From assembly GCA_031410915.1 (NCBI GenBank), contig JANNZY010000051.1, positions 1-18,408 of the forward strand: 18,408 nucleotides of DNA, read 5' to 3'. Each line of letters starts with the position of its first letter. Position 1 is the stretch's first letter. The position numbers were made by a program, and so were the translations under genes. Of this stretch, positions 7,718 through 13,997 are shown piece by piece. The notes below the pieces were generated by a model. That model had not been told where the DNA came from, did not search any database, and saw only the letters and a list, made by a program, of their open reading frames with translations. Source of the stretch: WLMZ01 sp031410915. Lineage in GTDB: Bacteria > Actinomycetota > Acidimicrobiia > Acidimicrobiales > Ilumatobacteraceae.

Positions 7718-7739
7718 GTTCACACAGCGTTCATGAACG
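7718..7739 (+). promoter_or_regulatory. 11-bp direct repeat resembling an OmpR-family (PhoP/GlnR-like) box upstream of glnII
   Basis: Two head-to-tail 11-bp units, GTTCACACAGC and GTTCATGAACG, lie 77-98 bp before the glnII start. OmpR-family winged-helix dimers bind 11-bp-spaced direct repeats, and the Streptomyces PhoP box consensus starts GTTCACC. The second unit also contains the palindrome GTTCATGAAC. Which regulator binds, if any, is inference; the GlnR-like protein encoded 2.4 kb downstream is the obvious candidate. Confidence 0.45.
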
Positions 7740-7803
7740 GGCAACGGGTCCGAAATCCCTGGCTGCCAGAGTCCTGGCGCCCCTTCATCCCATTTCTTTC
7801 CCC

Positions 7804-7808
7804 AGGAG
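7804..7808 (+). promoter_or_regulatory. ribosome binding site fixing the glnII GTG start
   Basis: AGGAG lies 7 nt before GTG 7816. It decides the start over upstream in-frame codons that would add a Val/Pro-rich non-homologous extension. Confidence 0.8.
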
Positions 7809-7815
7809 ACCATCA

Positions 7816-8823
7816 GTGGCCTATCAAGCTGAATACATCTGGATCGACGGCGTGGCGCCTACTCCGCTGCTGCGTTCGAAGACCAAGATCCTCAAAGACG
7901 AGGTCACGGTGCCTCCGATCTGGGGTTTCGACGGTTCATCGACGGAGCAGGCCACTGGCGAGAGCAGTGACTGCGTGTTGAACCCTGTGTTCCACTGCCC
8001 GGATCCCATTCGTGGCGGCGCCAACATCATCGTGCTGTGCGAGGTGTACCTGGCTGCCGACATGAAGCCGCATCCCACCAACACCCGGGCACCGCTCGAG
8101 AAGGTCTACAAGAAGTACGCCAAGCAGGGCATGATCTTCGGGCTCGAGCAGGAGTACACGATGCTCAAGCTCGACGGCACTCCGCTCGGCTTCCCGCCGA
8201 ACGGATACCCGGGCCCGCAGGGTCCCTACTACTGCGGCGTCGGTGCCGGTCGCGTCATCGGTCGCGAGATCATCGAAGAGCACACCCAGGCGTGCATCGA
8301 TGCCGGTCTGCTGATCGAAGGCACCAACGCCGAGGTCATGCCCGGGCAGTGGGAGTTCCAGATCGGTGCTGCCGATCCGGTCACGGTCGGCGACCACATG
8401 TACGTCGCCCGCTGGCTTCTGCACCGCATCGCCGAGGACTACGACATCCAGATCAGCTTCGACGCCAAGCCGGCCAAGGGCGACTGGAACGGTGCCGGGA
8501 TGCACACCAACTTCTCGACTGCCGCGATGCGCGAAGGCTACGGGGCAATCGAGAAGGCCTGCGAGGCGATCGGCAAGAAGATCGATCTCCACGTCAAGGG
8601 CTACGGCGCCGGCATCGAAGAGCGCCTCACCGGCAAGCACGAGACCGCCCCGTACAACAAGTTCAGCTACGGCGTCAGCAACCGCGGTGCCTCGATCCGA
8701 ATCCCGTGGCAGGTCGCCAAGGACGGCAAGGGTTATGCCGAGGATCGTCGCCCGAACGCCAATGCCGACCCGTACACGGTCACTCGGCTCATCACCGACA
8801 CGGTGTGCAGCGCCGCGTCGTAA
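7816..8823 (+). CDS. glnII: glutamine synthetase type II
   Basis: A 335-residue eukaryotic-type (GSII) glutamine synthetase, making glutamine from glutamate, ammonia and ATP. The family length of about 340 residues fits. Diagnostic segments are WGFDGSSTEQATG (about 36-48), GLEQEYT (about 109-115), NAEVMPGQWEFQIG (about 171-184), the ATP-site segment KGDWNGAGMHTN (about 221-232) and RGASIRIPWQVAKDG near the C terminus. The enzyme forms a decamer and is not controlled by adenylylation. GTG 7816 is chosen from the AGGAG 7 nt upstream and because homologs begin with a similar YxAEYIWIDG. It is followed by a strong terminator and then a second, unrelated glutamine synthetase. In Streptomyces and Rhizobium GSII is typically nitrogen-regulated; the 11-bp repeat upstream is consistent with that. 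Confidence 0.95.
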   Translation: MAYQAEYIWIDGVAPTPLLRSKTKILKDEVTVPPIWGFDGSSTEQATGESSDCVLNPVFHCPDPIRGGANIIVLCEVYLAADMKPHPTNTRAPLEKVYKKYAKQGMIFGLEQEYTMLKLDGTPLGFPPNGYPGPQGPYYCGVGAGRVIGREIIEEHTQACIDAGLLIEGTNAEVMPGQWEFQIGAADPVTVGDHMYVARWLLHRIAEDYDIQISFDAKPAKGDWNGAGMHTNFSTAAMREGYGAIEKACEAIGKKIDLHVKGYGAGIEERLTGKHETAPYNKFSYGVSNRGASIRIPWQVAKDGKGYAEDRRPNANADPYTVTRLITDTVCSAAS

Positions 8824-8847
8824 CCGAACAGCCAAGTCAACGCCGAT

Positions 8848-8883
8848 GGGGCCGGGATCGCGATTCCGGCCCCTTCGGCTTTT
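8848..8883 (+). terminator. intrinsic terminator of glnII
   Basis: GGGGCCGG (8848-8855) pairs perfectly with CCGGCCCC (8866-8873), with GATCGCGATT in the loop allowing further pairing. A T-rich TTCGGCTTTT follows. It lies 25 bp after the glnII stop and directly before the glnA promoter, so the two synthetase genes are probably separate transcription units. Confidence 0.75.
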
Positions 8884-8887
8884 CGCC

Positions 8888-8893
8888 TAGCTT
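8888..8893 (+). promoter_or_regulatory. putative -10 box of glnA (leaderless)
   Basis: TAGCTT, matching TANNNT, lies 8 nt before ATG 8902, which would place the transcript start at or next to the start codon. It follows the glnII terminator by only a few bases. Confidence 0.4.
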
Positions 8894-8901
8894 GAGGGTT
8901 G

Positions 8902-10245
8902 ATGTCCATGAATGAACAGCAGCGCAACTACGTCCTTCACACCGTGGAGGAGCGAGGCGTGCGTCTCGTGCGGCTCTGGTTCACCGACGTGCTCGGCAAC
9001 TTGAAGAGCTTCGCGATCAGCCCCGCCGAACTGGAGAACGCGCTCGAGGACGGCATGACGTTCGACGGCTCGTCGATCGACGGGTTCAGTCGCGTCCAAG
9101 AGAGCGACGTGCTCGCGGTCCCCGATCCGAACACGTTCGAGGTGCTGCCGTGGGGCGACCCGAAGAACGCCGAGGCTCGCGTCTTCTGCGACATCCACAA
9201 CCTTGACGGCACCCCCTTCGAAGGCGACCCGCGCCAGGTGCTGCGCCGCAACCTGGAGGCCGCCCGGTCGATGGGGCTGACGTTCTACGTCGCGCCCGAC
9301 ATGGAGTTCTTCTACTTCGCCCCGCCGGTGCGCGGCCAGGCACCAGAGCCGCTCGACGAAGCCGGTTTCTTCGACCTCATCGCCAGCGACGTCTCGGGCT
9401 CACTGCGCAAACAGACGATCCGCACGCTCGAAGCGATGGGCATCCCCGTCGAGTACAGCTTCCACGAGGACTCGCCGAGCCAGCACGAGATCGACCTGCG
9501 TCACAACGACGTGCTCAGCATGGCCGACTCGATCATGACGTTCCGCCTCGTCGTGAAGGAGGTCGCGGCCAGCCAGGGCGTGTACGCCTCGTTCATGCCC
9601 AAGCCGCTCGAAGGTGTCCAGGGCTCTGGCATGCACGTGCACCTGTCGCTCTTCAACGGCGAGGACAACGCGTTCTACTCCGCCGACGACGACTACAACC
9701 TGTCCCCGATCGCGAAGCAGTTCATGGCCGGTCTGCTGCGTCACGCGGCCGAGATCACCGCCGTCACGAACCAGACGGTCAACAGCTACAAGCGCCTCGT
9801 GCCCGGATTCGAAGCTCCCGTCCACATCAGTTGGGCGCGCAACAACCGCAGCGGCCTGATCCGCGTGCCGATCCCGAAGAAGGGCAACCCATCGGCCACC
9901 CGCATCGAGTACCGCTCGCCCGATCCGGCGTGCAACCCTTACCTCGCGTTCAGCGTGCTGCTCGCGGCCGGCATGCGCGGTGTGCGCGAAGAGTACGAGC
10001 TGCCGGCCGAGGCCGACGCGAACCTGTTCCAGATGGACGACGCCCAGCTCCTCAAGCTCGGCATCGATCAGATCCCGTCCTCGCTCGGCGATGCGCTGCG
10101 GGTGATGGAGGATTCATCGCTCGTCGCCGAGGCGTTGGGCGAGCACATCTTCGAATGGTTCCTGCGCAACAAGCGCAACGAGTGGCGGGCCTACAAGGCC
10201 CACGTCAGCTCATTCGAGTACGACCGGTACCTGAGGTCGTTGTGA
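8902..10245 (+). CDS. glnA: glutamine synthetase type I (alpha-type)
   Basis: A 447-residue dodecameric-type glutamine synthetase. Visible are the beta-grasp domain with WFTDVLGNLK (about 26-35), MTFDGSSIDGF (about 52-62), the metal/glutamate-site region APDMEFFYF, GSGMHVHLS, NQTVNSYKRLVPGFEAP and the C-terminal RIEYRSPDPACNPYLAFS. It has the short form without the beta-type insertion. The segment around YELPAEADANLFQMDD lacks the NLYDLP adenylylation site, so it resembles the feedback-inhibited Bacillus-type GSI-alpha, not the adenylylated GlnA1 usual in actinobacteria. The Arg in GFSRVQESD (about R64) corresponds to the feedback-related Arg62 of Bacillus. ATG 8902 is used because TAGCTT lies 8 nt upstream (leaderless); ATG 8908 with GAGGG 9 nt upstream is the alternative. 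The stop overlaps the start of the regulator gene by 4 bp (GTGA). Confidence 0.95.
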   Translation: MSMNEQQRNYVLHTVEERGVRLVRLWFTDVLGNLKSFAISPAELENALEDGMTFDGSSIDGFSRVQESDVLAVPDPNTFEVLPWGDPKNAEARVFCDIHNLDGTPFEGDPRQVLRRNLEAARSMGLTFYVAPDMEFFYFAPPVRGQAPEPLDEAGFFDLIASDVSGSLRKQTIRTLEAMGIPVEYSFHEDSPSQHEIDLRHNDVLSMADSIMTFRLVVKEVAASQGVYASFMPKPLEGVQGSGMHVHLSLFNGEDNAFYSADDDYNLSPIAKQFMAGLLRHAAEITAVTNQTVNSYKRLVPGFEAPVHISWARNNRSGLIRVPIPKKGNPSATRIEYRSPDPACNPYLAFSVLLAAGMRGVREEYELPAEADANLFQMDDAQLLKLGIDQIPSSLGDALRVMEDSSLVAEALGEHIFEWFLRNKRNEWRAYKAHVSSFEYDRYLRSL

Positions 10246-10934
10246 GCGGCACGCCAGCGGAGATGCTGGCGATCTACCCGGAGGCACCGCCGCCAGATCT
10301 CGCTCGCACGCTCGACCTCGCCGGTTACCGCTGGAAGGCGGTGTCCGGCGCGGACGACGTGGTCCGCAACGAGCCGCCGGCGGGCTGGGCCGGCGCGGTC
10401 GTGTCGACCGACACCGATCCCGAGGGTGCGTGGGCGTTGTGCCGTGCGTTGCGCAAGCGCGATGTGCCGGTCGCCCCGCTGTTGCTCCTCGTCGGCGGCG
10501 GTCAGCTGGCCGAGTTGGCATTGCGCGACGAACTGTTCGACGACTTCTGCCTCACGCCGTTCCACCCCGTCGAGCTGGAAGCCCGGCTCAGACATCTGCT
10601 GTGGAAGGGCGGCGGCGGTGTCAAGCCCGACGTCGTCGAGTACAGCGAGCTCGCGCTGAACGTCGAGACCTACCAGGCGTCGATCGAGGGTCGTCCGCTG
10701 GACTTGACCTACATGGAATACGAGCTGCTCAAGTTCCTGGCCCAGAACCCGGGCAAGGTCTTCACCCGCGAGCTGTTGCTGAGCCGGGTGTGGGGCTACG
10801 AGTACTACGGCGGCGCGCGCACCGTCGACGTCCACATCCGCCGTCTGCGAGCCAAACTCGGCGAGGAGCACCAGAACCTGATCCAGACGGTGCGTAGCGT
10901 CGGCTACCGCTTCGGCCAGAGTCGATGGGGCTGA
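10242..10934 (+). CDS. glnR: GlnR-like orphan OmpR-family response regulator
   Basis: A 230-residue OmpR-family regulator. Residues about 8-120 are a degenerate receiver and about 128-228 a winged helix, from ALNVETYQASIEGRPLDLTY to TVRSVGYRF. The wHTH segments LDLTYMEYELLKFLAQNPG, VFTRELLLSRVWGYEYYGG and RTVDVHIRRLRAKLG closely resemble actinobacterial GlnR, the global nitrogen regulator. As in GlnR, the receiver lacks the N-terminal acidic pair (MLAIYPEA where others have VDDE) and the conserved Lys (LLLLVGGGQ), although an Asp remains at the phosphoacceptor place (VVSTD, about D57). Phosphorylation-independent action is therefore likely. GTG 10242 overlaps the glnA stop (GTGA), which implies translational coupling, and there is no sensor kinase next to it. 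Likely targets are glnA and glnII in this window. MtrA or PhoP kinship is possible but the gln linkage favours GlnR. Confidence 0.85.
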   Translation: MSGTPAEMLAIYPEAPPPDLARTLDLAGYRWKAVSGADDVVRNEPPAGWAGAVVSTDTDPEGAWALCRALRKRDVPVAPLLLLVGGGQLAELALRDELFDDFCLTPFHPVELEARLRHLLWKGGGGVKPDVVEYSELALNVETYQASIEGRPLDLTYMEYELLKFLAQNPGKVFTRELLLSRVWGYEYYGGARTVDVHIRRLRAKLGEEHQNLIQTVRSVGYRFGQSRWG

Positions 10935-10941
10935 GTTCCGG

Positions 10942-10947
10942 CATACT
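10942..10947 (+). promoter_or_regulatory. putative -10 box of the glutaredoxin gene (leaderless)
   Basis: CATACT, matching TATAAT at four of six places, sits exactly 7 nt before GTG 10955. The spacing equals that of other leaderless-looking genes in the window. Confidence 0.4.
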
Positions 10948-10954
10948 CGACGTT

Positions 10955-11221
10955 GTGAGCAGCGACGCCGAGTCCACCACCGCGCCAACGATCACCGTCT
11001 ACTGGCGGCCGGGATGCGGGTTCTGCGCCGGGCTGTTCCGCATGCTCGATCACCACGGAGTGCCATACCAGGCGGTCGACATCTGGCGCGATCCGGACGC
11101 CGCCGCAGTCGTGCGTTCCGTCGCCCGCGGCAGCGAGACCGTGCCGACCGTCGTGGTCGGCCAGGTCGCGATGGTGAACCCCAGCGTGCATCAAGTCATC
11201 GCCGCCCTCGCAGCCGCCTGA
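10955..11221 (+). CDS. mycoredoxin / glutaredoxin-like thiol oxidoreductase
   Basis: A protein of about 88 residues with the glutaredoxin fold. ITVYWRPGCGFCAGLFRML carries the CGFC active site (about C21/C24), the cis-Pro segment is ETVPTVVVGQVAMVNPS, and the C-terminal helix is VHQVIAALAAA. In actinobacteria such small CxxC proteins (mycoredoxins) reduce mycothiol mixed disulfides; that partner is inferred from the lineage. Two starts are possible: ATG 10925, which overlaps the end of glnR, and GTG 10955, which has a -10-like CATACT 7 nt upstream and gives the more family-like N terminus. The second is used. If the first is right, the gene is coupled to glnR. Confidence 0.85.
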   Translation: MSSDAESTTAPTITVYWRPGCGFCAGLFRMLDHHGVPYQAVDIWRDPDAAAVVRSVARGSETVPTVVVGQVAMVNPSVHQVIAALAAA

Positions 11222-11249
11222 CCGGCACCACCAACGCCAGCGCGCGATT

Positions 11250-11263
11250 CCGGGCGCTCCCGG
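11250..11263 (+). terminator. short hairpin after the glutaredoxin gene
   Basis: CCGGG-CGCT-CCCGG forms a 5-bp stem 29 bp after the stop. There is no T-tract, so it is a weak terminator candidate only. Confidence 0.25.
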
Positions 11264-11281
11264 CCGCCACGGTGAGTGCCT

Positions 11282-11430
11282 GCAGCACCTAGAAGTGACG
11301 GCGCAACGTACCCGCCGCATTCTGGGCGCGACGACGCACCATCGCACCCAGAAACCCCCGCACCGCCGACCCAACAACTTCCGGGTGCCCCACACCACCA
11401 GGCACAACGACCGCAGCACCCAGAAGTGAC
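11282..11430. repeat. two 18-bp direct repeats flanking the SGNH gene's 3' region
   Basis: GCAGCACCTAGAAGTGAC (11282-11299) and GCAGCACCCAGAAGTGAC (11413-11430) differ at one base. The second copy reaches into the first base of the SGNH stop codon. The 113 bp between them contain a hairpin and further CACCC/GGGTG motifs. The arrangement looks like a duplicated 3' flank or a small intergenic element. Confidence 0.5.
11320..11353 (-). terminator. 12-bp hairpin downstream of the SGNH hydrolase gene
   Basis: On the minus strand TTCTGGGTGCGA (11353-11342) and TCGCGCCCAGAA (11331-11320) pair over 12 bp with one U-G wobble and a 10-nt loop. The plus strand would have a C-A mismatch at that place, so the fold fits a leftward transcript. 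It lies about 77 bp after the SGNH stop. Confidence 0.45.
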
Positions 11431-12128
11431 TACGACCCGAGGCGCGTGGCGATGGCTTGGCGGACGGTGTCGGCGAAGATCAGCCGACCTGTCTCGTCCG
11501 GGTGCACGCCATCGCTCTGCAGGATGCTGCCGTCGGTGTCGAGGCATTCCTGGTACCAGTTGCCGACGGTCGCATGGTGGCGATCGTCGAGTCGTGTGGC
11601 CAGCACGGCGTTGAACTGCACGCAGCCGTCGAGGTGATCCTCGCGGTAGGTGTTCATCCAGACGAGCGGATCCTCGTCCGGGATGACCGCGAGGATCGCG
11701 TCGACGAGACCGAGGTATTCGTCATCCGTCGCATACAGCCCGGCGTCGTTGGTGCCGAGTTCGATGACCCACAGGTCAGGTGGGTCCGATGCTGCGATGA
11801 ACGTGACGACGTCGAGACCGGGCATCGGATTCTTGCCGCCGACCACAATGCGGCGGCTCGTCTCGGCGTTGATGGTGACATCAGTGAAACCGATGTCGGC
11901 GAGCACGAGCTCGACGGCTGGCTGTGACCCCAGCGTGATGCTGTCGCCGACCATGGCCAGCTTGGTCGGCACTTTCTCCTTCGGCGGGTTCTTGACCCCA
12001 CTCGGCTTGAACGGCGCACTGCCATCGGGGTCCACCGGCTCGCGCCCGGCGAGCTTGGTCTCCGAGCCGCACGCAGCTGCGATCGCGGCGGTCGCGCCCA
12101 TGAGCAGGACGGTGCGGCGGCTCAGCAT
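11430..12128 (-). CDS. SGNH/GDSL-type hydrolase, predicted Tat lipoprotein
   Basis: A 232-residue exported esterase-like protein. The N terminus MLSRRTVLLMGATAAIAAAC has twin arginines and a lipobox, with the lipidated Cys at about 20. The SGNH blocks are block I MVGDSITLG (Ser about 63), block III IELGTNDAG (Asn about 127) and block V DGVHPDE (Asp about 206, His about 209); the block II Gly is probably in the SRRIVVGGKN region. Members hydrolyse ester bonds of lipids, acyl chains or cell-wall polysaccharides, but the substrate here is unknown. ATG 12128 is chosen because the signal peptide starts there; the frame stays open upstream to 12611, but that part translates the DNA repeat array and is not protein-like. 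A weak -10-like CAGACT lies 6 nt before the start. Confidence 0.88.
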   Translation of the reverse strand: MLSRRTVLLMGATAAIAAACGSETKLAGREPVDPDGSAPFKPSGVKNPPKEKVPTKLAMVGDSITLGSQPAVELVLADIGFTDVTINAETSRRIVVGGKNPMPGLDVVTFIAASDPPDLWVIELGTNDAGLYATDDEYLGLVDAILAVIPDEDPLVWMNTYREDHLDGCVQFNAVLATRLDDRHHATVGNWYQECLDTDGSILQSDGVHPDETGRLIFADTVRQAIATRLGS

Positions 12129-12294
12129 CGGGACAGTCTGTAGCACGCCCGCGACGCCGCACCCGCGGATGCCCGTGACGAATGACCGGCGCTCTCCGCG
12201 AGCGATGCCTCCGGCACACCGTGCCACCCATCGCCAGCAACATCGCAGCCCGACCTTGAGGATCCGCCGACGCAACTGCTGCTCCAACACAGAC

Positions 12295-12613
12295 GTCAGC
12301 ACGATCCCCGAGCCAGCCCGCAATCCTGCCCACACAGGCCGCACGTCTGCCACAGCGTCAGCACGATCATCGAGCAGATCTGACATCCTGCCCACACAGC
12401 CCGCCCGCCCCCACAGCGTCAGCACGATCATCGAGCGGATCTGAGATCCTGCCCACACGAACACCGAACCCGCCCGCCCGCCCGCCGCCCCCACAGCGTC
12501 AGCACGATCTGCAAGCCACCCTGCAATCCTGCCCCACACGACCCCAAACCCCAGGCCGCACGTCCTACCCCAGTCAGCATGATCTTCGGGCAGATCTGAG
12601 ATCTTGCCCACGA
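12295..12613. repeat. array of five degenerate 60-80 bp direct repeats
   Basis: The core GTCAGCACGATC (once GTCAGCATGATC) occurs at 12295, 12357, 12418, 12498 and 12573, i.e. at spacings of 62, 61, 80 and 75 bp. Each core is followed about 20-30 bp later by a second block near ATCCTGCCCACAC (ATCTTGCCCACGA in the last copy). Copies 2 to 4 are preceded by CCACAGC. Between the blocks, copies 2, 3 and 5 carry a dyad around AGATCTGA; in copy 3 it is a perfect GGATC-TGA-GATCC. Copy lengths vary too much for CRISPR and there are no constant spacers. Confidence 0.75.
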
Positions 12614-12622
12614 AGACCGTGG
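12608..12622 (-). terminator. short hairpin just after the deaminase stop
   Basis: CCACG-AAGAC-CGTGG (12608-12622) is a 5-bp inverted repeat directly after the deaminase stop, followed by the dyad GGGCAGATCT/AGATCTTGCCC of the last array copy. Together they could end the leftward operon. Confidence 0.3.
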
Positions 12623-12623
12623 C

Positions 12624-13997
12624 TCAGGGGCGTTGGATGCGGGTGGCGATGCGGCGGTGGGTAGCCAGCATCTCGTCGACCCCTGTGTGGACGAGCCGGC
12701 TGTCGCGGACCACGAACCGGCCGTGCACGATGGTGTCTCGCGCCGACGTCGGACCGCAGCGCATCCAGGCCTCGATCGGGTCGGCGATCGCACCGGCGTA
12801 GCGCGGGCCATCCAGGCTCCACACCGCAATGTCGCCGACGGCGCCGACCTGCAGCGAACCAATCTCGCCGACGCGTCCGAGGCAGCCTGCGCCGCCGATC
12901 GTGGCGCACTCCAGCGCCATTCGAGCGTCGGCGGCGCCCGCCCCGCTGCGCAGCTTGGCGAGCAGCATCGCCTGGCGAGCCTCCATCCACAACGATGCGG
13001 AATCGGCCGACGACGAGCCGTCGACGCCGAGACCGACGTGTACGCCGGCGGTGCGCAGGTCGACGATCGGCGAGATGCCCGACGCCAAGATGAGGTTGCT
13101 GCTCGGGCAATGGGCCGCGCCGATTCCCGCTGAGCCGAGGCGGTGCACTTCGTCGTGGTCCGGCATCACGCAGTGCGCGACCCAGGTGCGATCGCTGCAC
13201 CATCCGGTGCGCTCGAGATAGTCCATCGGCCGGCACCCGAACGTCGCCATCGAGAACTCGTCGTCCTCGACGTTCTCGGCGAAGTGCGTGTGCAGCCGCA
13301 CGTCCAACCGCTCGGCGAGCTCCGCTGAGCGCACCATCAGCTCCTCGGTCACCGAGAACGGCGAGCACGGCGCGAGCGCGATACGAGTCATCGCGCCCGG
13401 AGCCCGGTCATGGAACCGAGCGACCGCAGCTTCGCTCGCGGCCAGGATGTCGTCGTCATCCTGCACGACGTTGTCGGGCGGCAGTCCACCGTCCTTCTGT
13501 GACAGCGACATCGACCCACGCGTCGGATGGAACCGCATGCCGAGGTCCCTTGCTGCGGCGATCTCCGCCGCAAGCAGATCGCCCCCGCCGCGCGGGTGCA
13601 GGTAGAGATGATCGGTCGACGTCGTGCAGCCGCTCAGTGCGAGCTCGACCAGCCCGACCCACGCCGAGACGTGCACGGCTTCCTCGTCGATGGCCGCCCA
13701 CAGCGGGTACAGCGTCTGCAGCCATCCGAACAACGGTGCGCGCGTCATCGGCGGGAATGCGCGCGTCAGGTTCTGGTACAGGTGGTGGTGGGTGTTGATC
13801 AGGCCGGGCGTGACGAGGCAGTCGGTTGCGTCGACCCGAGTCGCTGCGGACGGACGCTCGTCCGCGGACGACCCGATGGCGGACACGAAGCCGTCCGAGA
13901 TCGCCACCCAGCCGCCCGGCAACTCGCGGCGTTGCGAGTCGACGGTGGCGAGCAGCAGTGCGTTGTCGACGAGCAGATCGCAGCTCGCCGCGGTCAT
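12624..13997 (-). CDS. amidohydrolase, likely 8-oxoguanine deaminase
   Basis: A 457-residue metal-dependent deaminase of the amidohydrolase (TRZ/ATZ) superfamily. The metal and catalytic residues are visible: the N-terminal INTHHHLYQ (about H70-H72), HTHFAEN (about H236/H238, E241), WVAHC (about H275) and GLGVDGSSSADS (about D326). The segments PLFGWLQTLYPLW, GCTTSTDHLYL, RGSMSLSQKDGGLPPD and LAPCSPFSVT resemble characterised bacterial 8-oxoguanine deaminases, which convert 8-oxoguanine to urate; the exact purine or pterin substrate remains inference. There is no signal peptide, so it is cytosolic. ATG 13997 overlaps the stop of the decarboxylase gene by 4 bp (ATGA), showing translational coupling. 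It is the last gene of the leftward run. Confidence 0.85.
   Translation of the reverse strand: MTAASCDLLVDNALLLATVDSQRRELPGGWVAISDGFVSAIGSSADERPSAATRVDATDCLVTPGLINTHHHLYQNLTRAFPPMTRAPLFGWLQTLYPLWAAIDEEAVHVSAWVGLVELALSGCTTSTDHLYLHPRGGGDLLAAEIAAARDLGMRFHPTRGSMSLSQKDGGLPPDNVVQDDDDILAASEAAVARFHDRAPGAMTRIALAPCSPFSVTEELMVRSAELAERLDVRLHTHFAENVEDDEFSMATFGCRPMDYLERTGWCSDRTWVAHCVMPDHDEVHRLGSAGIGAAHCPSSNLILASGISPIVDLRTAGVHVGLGVDGSSSADSASLWMEARQAMLLAKLRSGAGAADARMALECATIGGAGCLGRVGEIGSLQVGAVGDIAVWSLDGPRYAGAIADPIEAWMRCGPTSARDTIVHGRFVVRDSRLVHTGVDEMLATHRRIATRIQRP

Larger units (their letters stand above)
12129..12623. other. 495-bp intergenic region with repeat array
   Basis: No gene is supported here. The part nearest the SGNH start (12129-12290) should hold its promoter but shows no clear boxes. 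The rest is filled with degenerate direct repeats. The long minus-strand open frame through it arises from the repeats and high GC content. Confidence 0.6.

Noticed and set aside
6156..7736. 526-residue plus-strand open frame across the dehydrogenase start, intergenic repeats and lipoprotein gene
   Set aside because: It spans two real minus-strand genes and a non-coding repeat; no start signal or domain.
7936..8835. 299-residue minus-strand open frame opposite glnII
   Set aside because: Antisense frame produced by GC-rich codon use; the plus strand encodes a full glutamine synthetase with all motifs.
10242..10934. Complete two-component system
   Set aside because: No histidine kinase gene lies next to the regulator, and its receiver lacks the acidic pair and Lys needed for normal phosphorylation.
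12129..12611. N-terminal extension of the SGNH protein through the repeat array
   Set aside because: The frame is open, but the translation only mirrors the DNA repeats, while a complete signal peptide with lipobox starts at 12128.
12295..12613. CRISPR array
   Set aside because: Repeat units differ from each other, spacing varies between 61 and 80 bp, there are no uniform spacers and no cas genes nearby.
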